Assembly: GCF_014649955.1 (NCBI RefSeq)
Contig: NZ_BMUA01000010.1
Span: 124,001 to 188,000 of the forward strand
Direction of reading: 5' to 3'
From: Streptomyces violascens
GTDB lineage: Bacteria; Actinomycetota; Actinomycetes; Streptomycetales; Streptomycetaceae
DNA: 64,000 bases
In this document: one piece after another, positions 22,873-31,323 of the stretch
Numbering within the stretch: position 1 is the stretch's first letter
Layout of the letters: every line of letters begins with the position of its first letter
The notes under the pieces: model-generated
What the model saw: the letters and a program-made list of their open reading frames with translations, nothing else
Told to the model about the DNA's origin: nothing
The model's database searches: none
Position numbers and translations under genes: made by a program

Positions 22873-25743
22873 GTGCCAGTGCCTGACGTCTCCGTGATCG
22901 TCATCGTTTACAACGACGCAGATCGCCTGCCGACGGCTGTCCAATCGGTCTTGGACCAGACGTTGAACAGCGTCGAGGTCCTGATCGTCGACGACTGCAG
23001 CACCGACGGTTCCTTCGAGGTCGCCAGGGCACTGGAAGCTTCTCACCCGGGCCGCATCCGCGCCTTCCAGCTGCCCGAGAACAGCGGCGCCGGCGGCGAG
23101 CCGCGCAACGTGGGCATCGGCCACGCCACGGGCCGTTACATCATGTTCCTGGACAGTGACGACGTGCTGGAGCACAACGCCTGCCGGAACCTTCTGGAGG
23201 CCGCGGAACAGACGCAGGCAGACATTGTTTCCGGCCTCTGTGTACGCCTCACGCAGGGCACCCGCACCACGAAGCGCACCGAGTGGTACCCGTGGCTGTA
23301 CCGCACCACGCGCACCCTGGAGTCGATCACCGAGCTCCCCGACCTGTTCGTGTGGGACACGCTGTCCACGAACAAGTGCTACCGCCGCGAGTTCCTCCTC
23401 GACAACGACCTGCGCTTCCCCAAGGGCATGTTCTACGAGGACCTGATGTTCATCGCCGAGGCCTACCTCGCCGCGAACCGCATCACCCTCATCCCCAACC
23501 AGGTCTATTTCTGGAACGTGCACGAGAAGGCGGCCGTGAAGTCGGTCACCAACCGGCGCCACGAGATGACCAACTACGAGCACCGTCTGGAGATCCACCG
23601 CCGGATCGAGGCGCTCCTGGAGCACAACGACCTGCACGGGCTCCGGCTCGCCAAGGACGTCAAGTTCCTCAAGCACGACCTGGTCCTGCACCTGCGTGAC
23701 CTGCCGCACCGTGACGAGGAGTACCGGGCGGAGTTCGCCGAGCTGTCGCGCGAGTACCTCGCGGACCTCTCGCCGGAGGCGTACGACAGCGTCCTGCCGA
23801 TCCAGGCGATCTGCTCCTACCTGCTCCAGCAGGGCGACTGGGACAACCTGCTGCCGGCCGTGGACGCGCTGATCCGCCGCAACACGGTGACGTCGCCGCT
23901 GATCGAGCGCGACGGCCGGATCTACTGGTGCGGCGAGCACCTCGACACCGCCGACGGCGCCAGGTTCCTGGACGTGACCGGCCTCGGCTACCACACCCGC
24001 CCGCTGACCCAGCTGGCGCTCGGCAACCGTCTGACCTCGTACGCCGACGACGGGCGCGGCAAGGTGCGGCTCGGCGGCTCGGTCGTCAATCCGCTGGGCC
24101 GGATCCGTTCCGGGGCCAAGCTGAGCGGCACCCTGGAGTTCCGGGCCCGCCGCACCAGCCTGCAGTCCTTCAAGTTCCCGCTGACCTCGCTGAAGCACGC
24201 GGGCCAGACGCTGGACTGGACGGCCGAGGCCGATCTGGCCCGCAAGCTGCGGCCGCTCGGCATCATCGACGTGGTCTGGGACGTGTGGGTCAACCTGGAC
24301 GTCGACGGCGAAAAGGTGCCGACCCGCGTGGGCGCGGGCCGCATCGAGCTGGAGTCGGCGCGCCCGCTGCGCATCCGGCCGCGCCTGAGCCGCCTGGTCG
24401 CCGACCGCCTGGTGCCGGAGATCTCCGCGAAGGGCAACCTGTCCTACCTGCTGACGGCGGAGGGCCAGGCCACCGTCCGCACCCAGGAGCTGATCGGCGA
24501 GGCGCTGCAGAGCAAGGCCGCCTCGCTGGCCAAGAAGGGCCTGCGCAAGGCCCGTAAGGCCAAGAAGGACCTGAACTCGGGCGACACCAAGATCCGCGTG
24601 TACCACGAGGCGTTCTCCAAGCTGCCGATCCGCAAGGGTCTGGTGGTCTTCGAGAGCCACATGGGCAAGCAGTTCAGCGACAGCCCGAAGGCGATCTACG
24701 ACGAGATGCGCCGCCAGGGCGTGCAGTTCGACGCGGTGTGGTCCTACGACGGCGCGAAGCCCACGGGCTTCCCCAAGGACGCCACGCTGGTCAAGCGGTG
24801 GAGCTACCCGTATCTGCGGGCGCTGGCGCAGGCCGAGTTCTGGATCGACAACCAGGGCTTCCCGATGAAGCTGGCCAAGCGGCCCGGCACCACCTACATC
24901 CAGACCTGGCACGGCAGCGCGCTCAAGCGCATGGGCTTCGACGTGCCGCAGATGAAGCTGCTCAACCGGGCCGGCCAGGCCACCCACCAGAAGGTCCTGG
25001 ACCGCTTCGACCACTTCCTGATCCGCTCCGAGCACGACGTGCGCACTCTGGCCAGCGGCTTCCGGCTGCGCGACGAGGTGCTCCTTCGCACCGGCTACCC
25101 GCGCAACGACGCGCTCGTCACGGCGCGCGAGCAGGAGGCGGAGACCGGCGAGCGGGTCCGGGGCCCGATCGCCGAGCAGCTCGGCATCGACGCGGACAAG
25201 AAGGTGCTGCTCTACGCGCCGACGTTCCGCGCCTCCGAGTCCGGGGCCGTCAAGAAGTTCGAACTGCCCTTTGACGTCGAGGAGTTCGCGGACCGCTTCG
25301 GCGACCGCTACACCCTGCTGATCCGCTCGCACTACCTGAACCAGGTGGTCCTTCCGCCCTCGGTGCGCGGCAAGGTCATCGACGTCTCGCAGGGCCACGA
25401 CATCACGCCGCTCCTCGCTCTGGCCGATGGTCTGATCACCGACTATTCGTCCTTGATGTTCGACTATGCTCTGCTCGACCGTCCCATGATCTTCTTCGCG
25501 TACGACTACGAGGAGTACGCGGACGAGACCCGCGGCACCTACTTCGATCTGCGCGACAAGGCCCCCGGGCCGGTCGTCGCCACCGAGAGCGAGCTGTTCG
25601 CGGCGGTGGACGGCCTCAAGGCGGCGGACGCCGACTACGCGGGGGCTCGCGAGCGGTTCGCCACCGAGTTCGGCGAGTACGACAAGGGCACCGCGGCCCA
25701 GCAGATCGTTGCCAAGTTCTTCACTCCCGGGAGCGGTAAGTGA
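22873..25743 (+). CDS. Bifunctional GT2 glycosyltransferase / CDP-glycerol glycerophosphotransferase-like polymerase
   Basis: A 956-residue probable wall-polymer synthase. The N-terminal GT2 domain (~1-260) has VSVIVIVYNDADRLP, IVDDCSTDGS and MFLDSDDVLEHN (DxD). A beta-rich linker spans ~380-530. The C-terminal TagB/TagF-type glycerophosphotransferase (~590-945) shows IQTWHGSALKRMGFD (about 676-690), GYPRND, LLIRSHY, and TDYSSLMFDYALLDRP. GTG start at 22873; a second in-frame GTG two codons later has GAGG five nt upstream and may be the real start. The 3' end overlaps the next gene by four nt (GTGA). Likely builds a phosphodiester-linked glycan such as teichoic acid or polydiglycosylphosphate. 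Confidence 0.9.
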   Translation: MPVPDVSVIVIVYNDADRLPTAVQSVLDQTLNSVEVLIVDDCSTDGSFEVARALEASHPGRIRAFQLPENSGAGGEPRNVGIGHATGRYIMFLDSDDVLEHNACRNLLEAAEQTQADIVSGLCVRLTQGTRTTKRTEWYPWLYRTTRTLESITELPDLFVWDTLSTNKCYRREFLLDNDLRFPKGMFYEDLMFIAEAYLAANRITLIPNQVYFWNVHEKAAVKSVTNRRHEMTNYEHRLEIHRRIEALLEHNDLHGLRLAKDVKFLKHDLVLHLRDLPHRDEEYRAEFAELSREYLADLSPEAYDSVLPIQAICSYLLQQGDWDNLLPAVDALIRRNTVTSPLIERDGRIYWCGEHLDTADGARFLDVTGLGYHTRPLTQLALGNRLTSYADDGRGKVRLGGSVVNPLGRIRSGAKLSGTLEFRARRTSLQSFKFPLTSLKHAGQTLDWTAEADLARKLRPLGIIDVVWDVWVNLDVDGEKVPTRVGAGRIELESARPLRIRPRLSRLVADRLVPEISAKGNLSYLLTAEGQATVRTQELIGEALQSKAASLAKKGLRKARKAKKDLNSGDTKIRVYHEAFSKLPIRKGLVVFESHMGKQFSDSPKAIYDEMRRQGVQFDAVWSYDGAKPTGFPKDATLVKRWSYPYLRALAQAEFWIDNQGFPMKLAKRPGTTYIQTWHGSALKRMGFDVPQMKLLNRAGQATHQKVLDRFDHFLIRSEHDVRTLASGFRLRDEVLLRTGYPRNDALVTAREQEAETGERVRGPIAEQLGIDADKKVLLYAPTFRASESGAVKKFELPFDVEEFADRFGDRYTLLIRSHYLNQVVLPPSVRGKVIDVSQGHDITPLLALADGLITDYSSLMFDYALLDRPMIFFAYDYEEYADETRGTYFDLRDKAPGPVVATESELFAAVDGLKAADADYAGARERFATEFGEYDKGTAAQQIVAKFFTPGSGK

Positions 25744-26906
25744 CTGAAGTGACCGCCACGGACGGCGGCCGTGACATCTTCCTCGTCTCGAACGCCGTCA
25801 ACGAGCTGGGCGGCGTGACCACCTGGTCGCACCAGATGGCCCGCCTTTTCGTGGAGCGCGGCAACAAGGTCCATGTCATCGGCATCACCCCGCCGTCGGT
25901 CCCGCACGAGCTGGACGACGACCTGCCGTACGCGACGACGACGCTGTACGACGTGCACCCGCCGTCGGTGGGCAGCGCGCGCGGCATCAAGGGCAAGCTG
26001 AACGTCGTCGAGCACCGCCGCCGGGCCGCCCGCGCGGCCGGCATGCACGCGCAGGCCGCGAAGATGAGCCGGCTGTTCCGGCAGGCCCGGCCCGGCGCGA
26101 TCGTCATCGTCACCCAGGTGTGGGCGATGGAGTGGGTGGCGCTCGCCGACACCTCGAACGTGACCGTCATCGGCATGACCCACGAGTCGTACGAGACCTG
26201 CCGCAAGTCCTCGCGCTTCGGCCGGGTCAAGCGGTTCTACAAGGACGTCGACCGGATGCTCGCGCTGACCCGCGAGGACGCCGACCTGTGGGCGCTGCAG
26301 CGCCTGGACAACGTGGGCTTCATGCCCAACCCGCTGCCGTTCTTCCCCGAGGTGCCCTCCCCGCGCACCGAGAAGCACGTGGTCAGCATCGGCCGGCTGC
26401 ACGAGGAGAAGGGCACCGACCTGCTCCTGGACGCCTGGTCCGAGGTGGCTCCGGTGCACCCTGATTGGACGCTGCGGATCTACGGCTCCGGCTCCGACGA
26501 GGAGGCGCTGCGCCGCCAGTGCACCGAGCTGGGCCTGGACGGCTCGGTGGAGTGGATGGGCCGCACCGACGACCCGGCGGGCGCGCTGCGCGACGGCTCG
26601 GTCTTCACGCTCGCCTCGCGCGGCGAGGGCTTCCCGCTGTCGCTGATGGAGTCGATGGCGACCGCCGTGCCGTGCGTCGCCTTCGACGTCGCCCCCGGCA
26701 TCCACGAGATCATCCGGGACGGCGAGGACGGTCTGCTCGCGCCCCCCGGCAACACGCACGTCTTCGCGCGCCGCCTGAGCAGCCTCCTGGCCGACCAGGA
26801 GCTGCGCGACCGTCTCGGCGAGGCGGCCCGCGAGAACATCCAGCGCTACCGGACCGAGGAGATCGTCCGCCGCTGGGAGTCGCTCTTCGACCTGCTGCAG
26901 CGCTGA
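25740..26906 (+). CDS. GT4-family glycosyltransferase
   Basis: A 388-residue GT-B enzyme. The C-terminal Glycos_transf_1 domain has SIGRLHEEKGTDLLLDAW, then IYGSGSDEEALRR, and the signature EGFPLSLMESMATAVPCVAFDVAPG (E-x7-E). The N-terminus is the acceptor-binding Rossmann half (NAVNELGGVTTWSHQMARL). Its GTG start overlaps the TGA of the polymerase gene (GTGA), so both are co-translated. It acts in the cytoplasm, probably adding a hexose to the lipid-linked precursor of the same wall polymer. Sugar and acceptor unknown. Confidence 0.9.
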   Translation: MTEVTATDGGRDIFLVSNAVNELGGVTTWSHQMARLFVERGNKVHVIGITPPSVPHELDDDLPYATTTLYDVHPPSVGSARGIKGKLNVVEHRRRAARAAGMHAQAAKMSRLFRQARPGAIVIVTQVWAMEWVALADTSNVTVIGMTHESYETCRKSSRFGRVKRFYKDVDRMLALTREDADLWALQRLDNVGFMPNPLPFFPEVPSPRTEKHVVSIGRLHEEKGTDLLLDAWSEVAPVHPDWTLRIYGSGSDEEALRRQCTELGLDGSVEWMGRTDDPAGALRDGSVFTLASRGEGFPLSLMESMATAVPCVAFDVAPGIHEIIRDGEDGLLAPPGNTHVFARRLSSLLADQELRDRLGEAARENIQRYRTEEIVRRWESLFDLLQR

Positions 26907-26931
26907 CGGCGCCCGAGACCCCACTGGAATC

Positions 26932-28455
26932 ATGAACTCATCGACCACTGTGGCCGCCGACGACAGCGCCGCCCCGGCGCGGGACGCCGCCACGGACCGC
27001 CCCGAGCGGTCGGGGGCGCGCAGAGCCCTGCTGTGGACCGCGGGGACCATCACCGCCGCCACCGGGATACTCCTGGCCGTCGGCTCGTTCCTGGGCCTGT
27101 ACGTGCGGCCCACATCCGACGACTGGTGCGCCGCCTGGAAGTCCCGGGACATGGGCGTCTTCGGCATCACGTCCGACTTCTACAACACCCAGAACGGGCG
27201 GGTCACCAACGCCTTCCTGAGCGGGATCATCTACTCGGACGGCCTGGCCGGCATCAAGATCCTTCCGGTGATCCTGGTGGTCACCATGGGCATCGGCCTG
27301 GTGCTGCTCGGCCGCGAGGTCCTGCGCGCGTTCGGCACCCGGGCCCCGCTGCTGCTGCTCGTCGCCGTCGCGATGGTCCTGGAGACGCTGCTGTTCTTCG
27401 CGGGCACCCGCTCCTACCAGGTGCTCCTGTGGACGCCGGCGACGATCTCGCACACGATGCCGTTCATCATCGCCCTGTGGGCGCTCCTGTTCGGCATCTG
27501 GGCGTTCCGCACCGGCCGCAAGGCGCTGCGCAACACCGCGCTGGTCCTGACCGCCGTGGTGGGCTTCGCGATCGGCACGCTGAGCGAGCCGTTCACCGTG
27601 GTCAGCTGCGTGCTGGTCGGCACGGCCGCGCTGGTGTGCCTGCCGCGCCTGAAGGTCGCCAAGAGCTGGTACCCGTTCACCTGGTCCGCGGTGTACTGCG
27701 CGGCGGCCGTGATCGGCCTCACCTTCCTGTACACCTCGCCGGGTGCCCGCTGGCGCCGGGCGCAGACGCCGCCGACGAAGATGAGCGTCGGCGACGTGTT
27801 CAAGGACTACTTCCACATCTGGGACACGATCCTGCACCAGTGGATCTACCTGGGTGCCGTCGCCGCCGGTCTGCTCCTCGGCCTCGCCGTGGCCCTGCTC
27901 GCGCCGCGCCGCGAGCAGCCGGCCGCCTCGCGTCCGCCGGCCGCGATGCTGCGCGTCATCTTCGTGCTGCCGGTCCCGCTGATGGCGCTGTGCACGCTGC
28001 TCGTGGCGTACGCCCTGCGCAGCGGCTACGGCCCGACGGGCTGGACGTACGCGCGTACCTGGATGAACTTCATGATCCCGCTGGTGATCGCGCTGTGCGG
28101 GTACGGCGTGCTGCTCGGCCACTGGGCCGGGCGCCGCATCGCCGAGCGCCGGGCGCCGCGCATGGTGCCGATCGTGGCGACGGTCCTGGTCGGCGCGTTC
28201 GCCCTGTCGGCGACGGCGGCGCTGGTGCCGTCGGTGCAGAAGCTCGCCGTCTCGACGGTGTACCGCAGCATCGCCTGGGACAAGCAGAACGCGAAGATCC
28301 GCTCGGAGATCGCCAAGGGCGAGACGGACGTGGCGTACAAGCCGATGTACATCGGTTCGCTCGCCGAGCCGTTCTTCACCAAGAACTACCAGCGTGACTG
28401 GGTCGCCCAGTGCACCTCGAAGTTCTACGGCGTGGACCGCATCCACAAGCCGTGA
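26932..28455 (+). CDS. Polytopic membrane protein, DUF6056/GT-C-like
   Basis: A 507-residue protein with roughly ten hydrophobic helices. The first external loop has SDDWCAAWKSRDMG, with the adjacent acidic pair after helix 1 that is typical of GT-C membrane glycosyltransferases. Further features are NGRVTNAFLSG and a C-terminal extracytoplasmic segment ending CTSKFYGVDRIHKP. It is 25 bp downstream of the GT4 gene and closes this three-gene operon; an 18-bp hairpin follows at 28468. It likely uses a polyprenyl-phosphate sugar outside the membrane to decorate the polymer made by its neighbours. GT-C assignment is inferred from topology and motif only. Confidence 0.75.
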   Translation: MNSSTTVAADDSAAPARDAATDRPERSGARRALLWTAGTITAATGILLAVGSFLGLYVRPTSDDWCAAWKSRDMGVFGITSDFYNTQNGRVTNAFLSGIIYSDGLAGIKILPVILVVTMGIGLVLLGREVLRAFGTRAPLLLLVAVAMVLETLLFFAGTRSYQVLLWTPATISHTMPFIIALWALLFGIWAFRTGRKALRNTALVLTAVVGFAIGTLSEPFTVVSCVLVGTAALVCLPRLKVAKSWYPFTWSAVYCAAAVIGLTFLYTSPGARWRRAQTPPTKMSVGDVFKDYFHIWDTILHQWIYLGAVAAGLLLGLAVALLAPRREQPAASRPPAAMLRVIFVLPVPLMALCTLLVAYALRSGYGPTGWTYARTWMNFMIPLVIALCGYGVLLGHWAGRRIAERRAPRMVPIVATVLVGAFALSATAALVPSVQKLAVSTVYRSIAWDKQNAKIRSEIAKGETDVAYKPMYIGSLAEPFFTKNYQRDWVAQCTSKFYGVDRIHKP

Positions 28456-28467
28456 CGCAGTAACGAC

Positions 28468-28509
28468 GAAGGAGGGGCGCCCCGGATTTCTCCGGGGCGC
28501 CCCTCCTTC
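28468..28509. terminator. Perfect 18-bp bidirectional terminator
   Basis: The left arm GAAGGAGGGGCGCCCCGG (28468-28485) pairs fully with 28492-28509 around ATTTCT, between the convergent membrane protein and galE genes. Confidence 0.85.
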
Positions 28510-28523
28510 GCGTTTCGGAGCTT

Positions 28524-29522
28524 CTACGTGTCCAGGTCTCGGACGGCGTCGCGGTGGTGGCGCCAGCCCTGCCAGGCCGAGGAGATCATCGAGCGCACGT
28601 CGTGGTGGGCCTTCCAGCCCAGTTCCTCGGCGATGCGGTCGGCGGAGGCGACGACGCGCGCCGGGTCGCCCGCGCGGCGCGGGTGCACCTCGGGGGCGAT
28701 GCCGCGACCGCTGATCTCGTTGATCAGGTCGACCATCTCGCGCACCGAAACGCCTTCGCCGCGGCCGATGTTGACGGTCAGGTCGCCGTACTCGCCGGCC
28801 TTCGCGGACTCGGCGAGCTTGCGGGCGGCCGCCAGGTGGGCGTCGGCGAGGTCCTCGACGTGGATGTAGTCGCGCACGCAGGTGCCGTCGGGGGTCTCGT
28901 AGTCGTCGCCGAAGATGCGCGGCGGCTGACCGTCCTCCAGCTTCTCGAACACCATCGGTACGAGGTTGAAGATGCCGGTGTCGGCGAGTTCGGGGGTGGC
29001 GGCGCCGGCCACGTTGAAGTAGCGCAGGCAGCCGGTGGAGATGCCGTGCGCCTTGCCGGCCGCGCGGACCAGCCACTCACCGGCCAGCTTGGTCTCGCCG
29101 TACGGGCTCATCGGCAGGCACGGGGTGTCCTCGGTGACGAGGTCGACGTCCGGCATGCCGTACACGGAGGCGGAGGAGGAGAACAGGAAGGTGCGCACGC
29201 CGGCCGCGGCGACCGCCTCCAGGAGCACGGTCAGGCCGAACACGTTCTCGCGGTAGTAGTGCAGCGGGATCTCGACGGACTCGCCGACCTGCTTCTTGCC
29301 CGCGAGGTGTACGACCCCGGTGACCCCGTGCTCGGCGAGGGTGCGGTCCACGAGCTCGCGGTCCAGGACGGAGCCGACCACCAGAGGCACACCCTGTGGC
29401 AGACGGGCCGCGTCACCGCTGGAGAGGTCGTCGAGGACGACCACGCGCTCCCCCGCCGACGTCATGGCCCGCACGACATGGGAACCGATGTATCCGGCGC
29501 CGCCAGTGATCAGAAAAGTCAT
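28524..29522 (-). CDS. galE: UDP-glucose 4-epimerase
   Basis: Extended short-chain dehydrogenase of 332 residues from the ATG at 29522 (MTFLITGGAGYIGSH); the frame also opens at 29534. NAD site GGAGYIG, substrate and catalytic region SSSASVYG and SPYGETKLAGE (YxxxK, with Lys), and family features RYFNVAGA and RDYIHVEDLADAH. Interconverts UDP-glucose and UDP-galactose. With its glycan neighbours it probably supplies UDP-galactose for the wall polymer. The GT2 gene at 29539 is directly upstream on the same strand, only 16 bp away. Confidence 0.93.
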   Translation of the reverse strand: MTFLITGGAGYIGSHVVRAMTSAGERVVVLDDLSSGDAARLPQGVPLVVGSVLDRELVDRTLAEHGVTGVVHLAGKKQVGESVEIPLHYYRENVFGLTVLLEAVAAAGVRTFLFSSSASVYGMPDVDLVTEDTPCLPMSPYGETKLAGEWLVRAAGKAHGISTGCLRYFNVAGAATPELADTGIFNLVPMVFEKLEDGQPPRIFGDDYETPDGTCVRDYIHVEDLADAHLAAARKLAESAKAGEYGDLTVNIGRGEGVSVREMVDLINEISGRGIAPEVHPRRAGDPARVVASADRIAEELGWKAHHDVRSMISSAWQGWRHHRDAVRDLDT

Positions 29523-29538
29523 ATGCGCGTCCACGTCC

Positions 29539-31170
29539 TCATCGTCGCCTTGATCGAACCGTCCGGGTCAGTCTGCGCAGCTTCCCGCCGACCACCCCGA
29601 AGGCCCCCTGTACTCCGGGCGCGAGCCGCACCGCGAGCGATCCGCTCGACGTCCGGTACGGCTGCACCAGCAGAACACCGTACCGGCTGCCGGGCACGGC
29701 CGTGCGCCGCAGCCCGGACGCCTTGGCCCGCAGCGTGGTGCGCGGGCCCCGGCCGGATCCGGTGTTCAGGCGGACCCGCAGGTCCCAGATCTGGGTGCCC
29801 CGGCCGCCCGCCGCGGCCAGGCGGGCCAGCGATACGGGGACCTGCCCGCTCCAGCCGCCCTCGGCCGGGCGCAGCGGGGCGGTGACGGTCAGGGCGCTCT
29901 CGCCGCCGTCCCTGGGCACGAACTCGATGTCCGCGCTGGCCGGGGCGCCGCTCGCGGCGAGCCGCCCGTACAGCTCGTGCACGCGCAGTTTGAGGATGCC
30001 GCGCCGGCCGGCGAGCAGGGCCGCGTCGACGGCGACGGGCAGGCGTTCCGCGGGCAGCACGTCGAGTCCGTCCAGCGGTACGTCCAGGTCGTCCGCCCAC
30101 ACCGGCCCGGATCCGGCGGTGGCGTACGGCGGGATCAGGCGGGCGGGGTCGGCGGCGAGCTGGGAGAGCCGGTCCAGGTCGCGCGGGGCGTCGGAGGCGA
30201 GCACCACCTGGGCGGCCCAGCGGGCCGGGGCGGCGGCCGCGGCCACTTCGGCGGCCTCGAAGGAGGCGAGGTGGTCGCGGGTCAGCCGCCACCAGTCGGC
30301 CTGGTACCCGGCGTCGCGCACGCGCAGCTCGCGCAGGTACAGGCACAGGTCGTAGTCGACGAACTTGGTGCGGCAGGCGGCCGCGAGCCCCTTGCGGTCG
30401 GCGGCGCGGAACGCCTCGACGGCCTTGGTGTGGGCGGCGATGCGCGCCTGCCAGTTGCCGACGTCCTTGCGGGCGAGCGAGATGGAGACCTGGGCGGCGG
30501 CGCGGCGCACGTGCCAGATGTAGACGAGCTCGGGCACGACGGCGACGCGGGGGGCCGCGGCGTACACGCGGGCCGTGAAGACGAAGTCCTCGTAAGTGAA
30601 CTTGCCGTCGGGGAAACGCAGTTGACGGTCGTTCAGGAAGTCACGTCGATAGAGCTTGTTGACGCAGAGCGTGTCGTGGAGGAGCTCCGGCGCGGCCTCG
30701 GGCGACTCGTGCACGGCCGCCTCGTTGTAGAGGCCCGGCTGCCAGCGCACATCGCGGCCGCCGGGCAGCTCGCGGCGCACGGCCCGGCCCACGGTGACCT
30801 CGGTGCCGTGCTCCTCGGCCGCGGCCAGAAGGGCTTCGACGGCGCCGGGAGGCAGCACGTCGTCACTGTCGAGGAACATGACGTACGGGGAGGTGGCGGC
30901 GGCGATTCCGTCATTGCGGGGCGTCCCGCACCCGCCACTGTTCTCCGTACGCCGCACCACGCGCAGACGGGGCTCGGTGGTGGCCAGCTGGTCCAGGACA
31001 GCAGCCGTTCCGTCACTGGAACAGTCGTCGACGGCCACGACCTCGGCGACGGCCGGCCCCTGCGAAAGCGCCGACCGAACGGCGTCACCGACCAGCTCGG
31101 CATCGTTGTAGGCGATGACGACGACGCTGACGCCCGTGGGACCGTGGGGGGTGGCAGAACTCTGACTCAC
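29539..31170 (-). CDS. GT2-family glycosyltransferase with C-terminal beta-sandwich
   Basis: A 543-residue enzyme from GTG at 31170 (AGGA eight nt upstream). GT2 domain ~1-240 with GVSVVVIAYNDAELV, AVDDCSSDGT and MFLDSDDVLPPG. Its middle segment (CVNKLYRRDFL...LRFPDGKF.YEDFVFTARVY) parallels the same region of the polymerase at 22873 (STNKCYRREFL...LRFPKGMFYEDLMF), so the two are paralogues. The C-terminal ~200 residues are beta-rich, like the linker of that polymerase, but there is no glycerophosphotransferase domain. Upstream of galE in one leftward pair. Likely adds a sugar to the same polymer. Confidence 0.9.
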   Translation of the reverse strand: MSQSSATPHGPTGVSVVVIAYNDAELVGDAVRSALSQGPAVAEVVAVDDCSSDGTAAVLDQLATTEPRLRVVRRTENSGGCGTPRNDGIAAATSPYVMFLDSDDVLPPGAVEALLAAAEEHGTEVTVGRAVRRELPGGRDVRWQPGLYNEAAVHESPEAAPELLHDTLCVNKLYRRDFLNDRQLRFPDGKFTYEDFVFTARVYAAAPRVAVVPELVYIWHVRRAAAQVSISLARKDVGNWQARIAAHTKAVEAFRAADRKGLAAACRTKFVDYDLCLYLRELRVRDAGYQADWWRLTRDHLASFEAAEVAAAAAPARWAAQVVLASDAPRDLDRLSQLAADPARLIPPYATAGSGPVWADDLDVPLDGLDVLPAERLPVAVDAALLAGRRGILKLRVHELYGRLAASGAPASADIEFVPRDGGESALTVTAPLRPAEGGWSGQVPVSLARLAAAGGRGTQIWDLRVRLNTGSGRGPRTTLRAKASGLRRTAVPGSRYGVLLVQPYRTSSGSLAVRLAPGVQGAFGVVGGKLRRLTRTVRSRRR

Positions 31171-31249
31171 CCACCGAATCCTACGGGAGGGGCCGCACGC
31201 TCCTGCTCCGGCCAAGTGTGGGCGCGACCGGAACATGCTGGGTGCCCTA

Positions 31250-31311
31250 CAGGGGCGCGGGGAACTGTGCAAGAGCCTCCGACGGCCCGCAGTCGAAACC
31301 CCGCGCCCCTG
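31250..31311. repeat. Streptomyces intergenic GC-rich inverted repeat (also terminator-like)
   Basis: CAGGGGCGCGGGG at 31250-31262 and its perfect complement at 31299-31311 bracket a 36-nt centre containing AACTGTGC and GACGGCCCGCAG. I recognise this as a short intergenic element found in many copies in Streptomyces genomes. It lies between obg and the GT2 gene on the minus strand and can serve as the obg terminator. Confidence 0.6.
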
Positions 31312-31323
31312 GGCAGGCCCCGC

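Noticed and set aside
21427..25398. 1,323-codon minus-strand frame containing the GtrB-like gene
   Set aside because: Only the last ~330 codons, from 22419, are a gene; the rest is the antisense of the polymerase gene plus the intergenic region.
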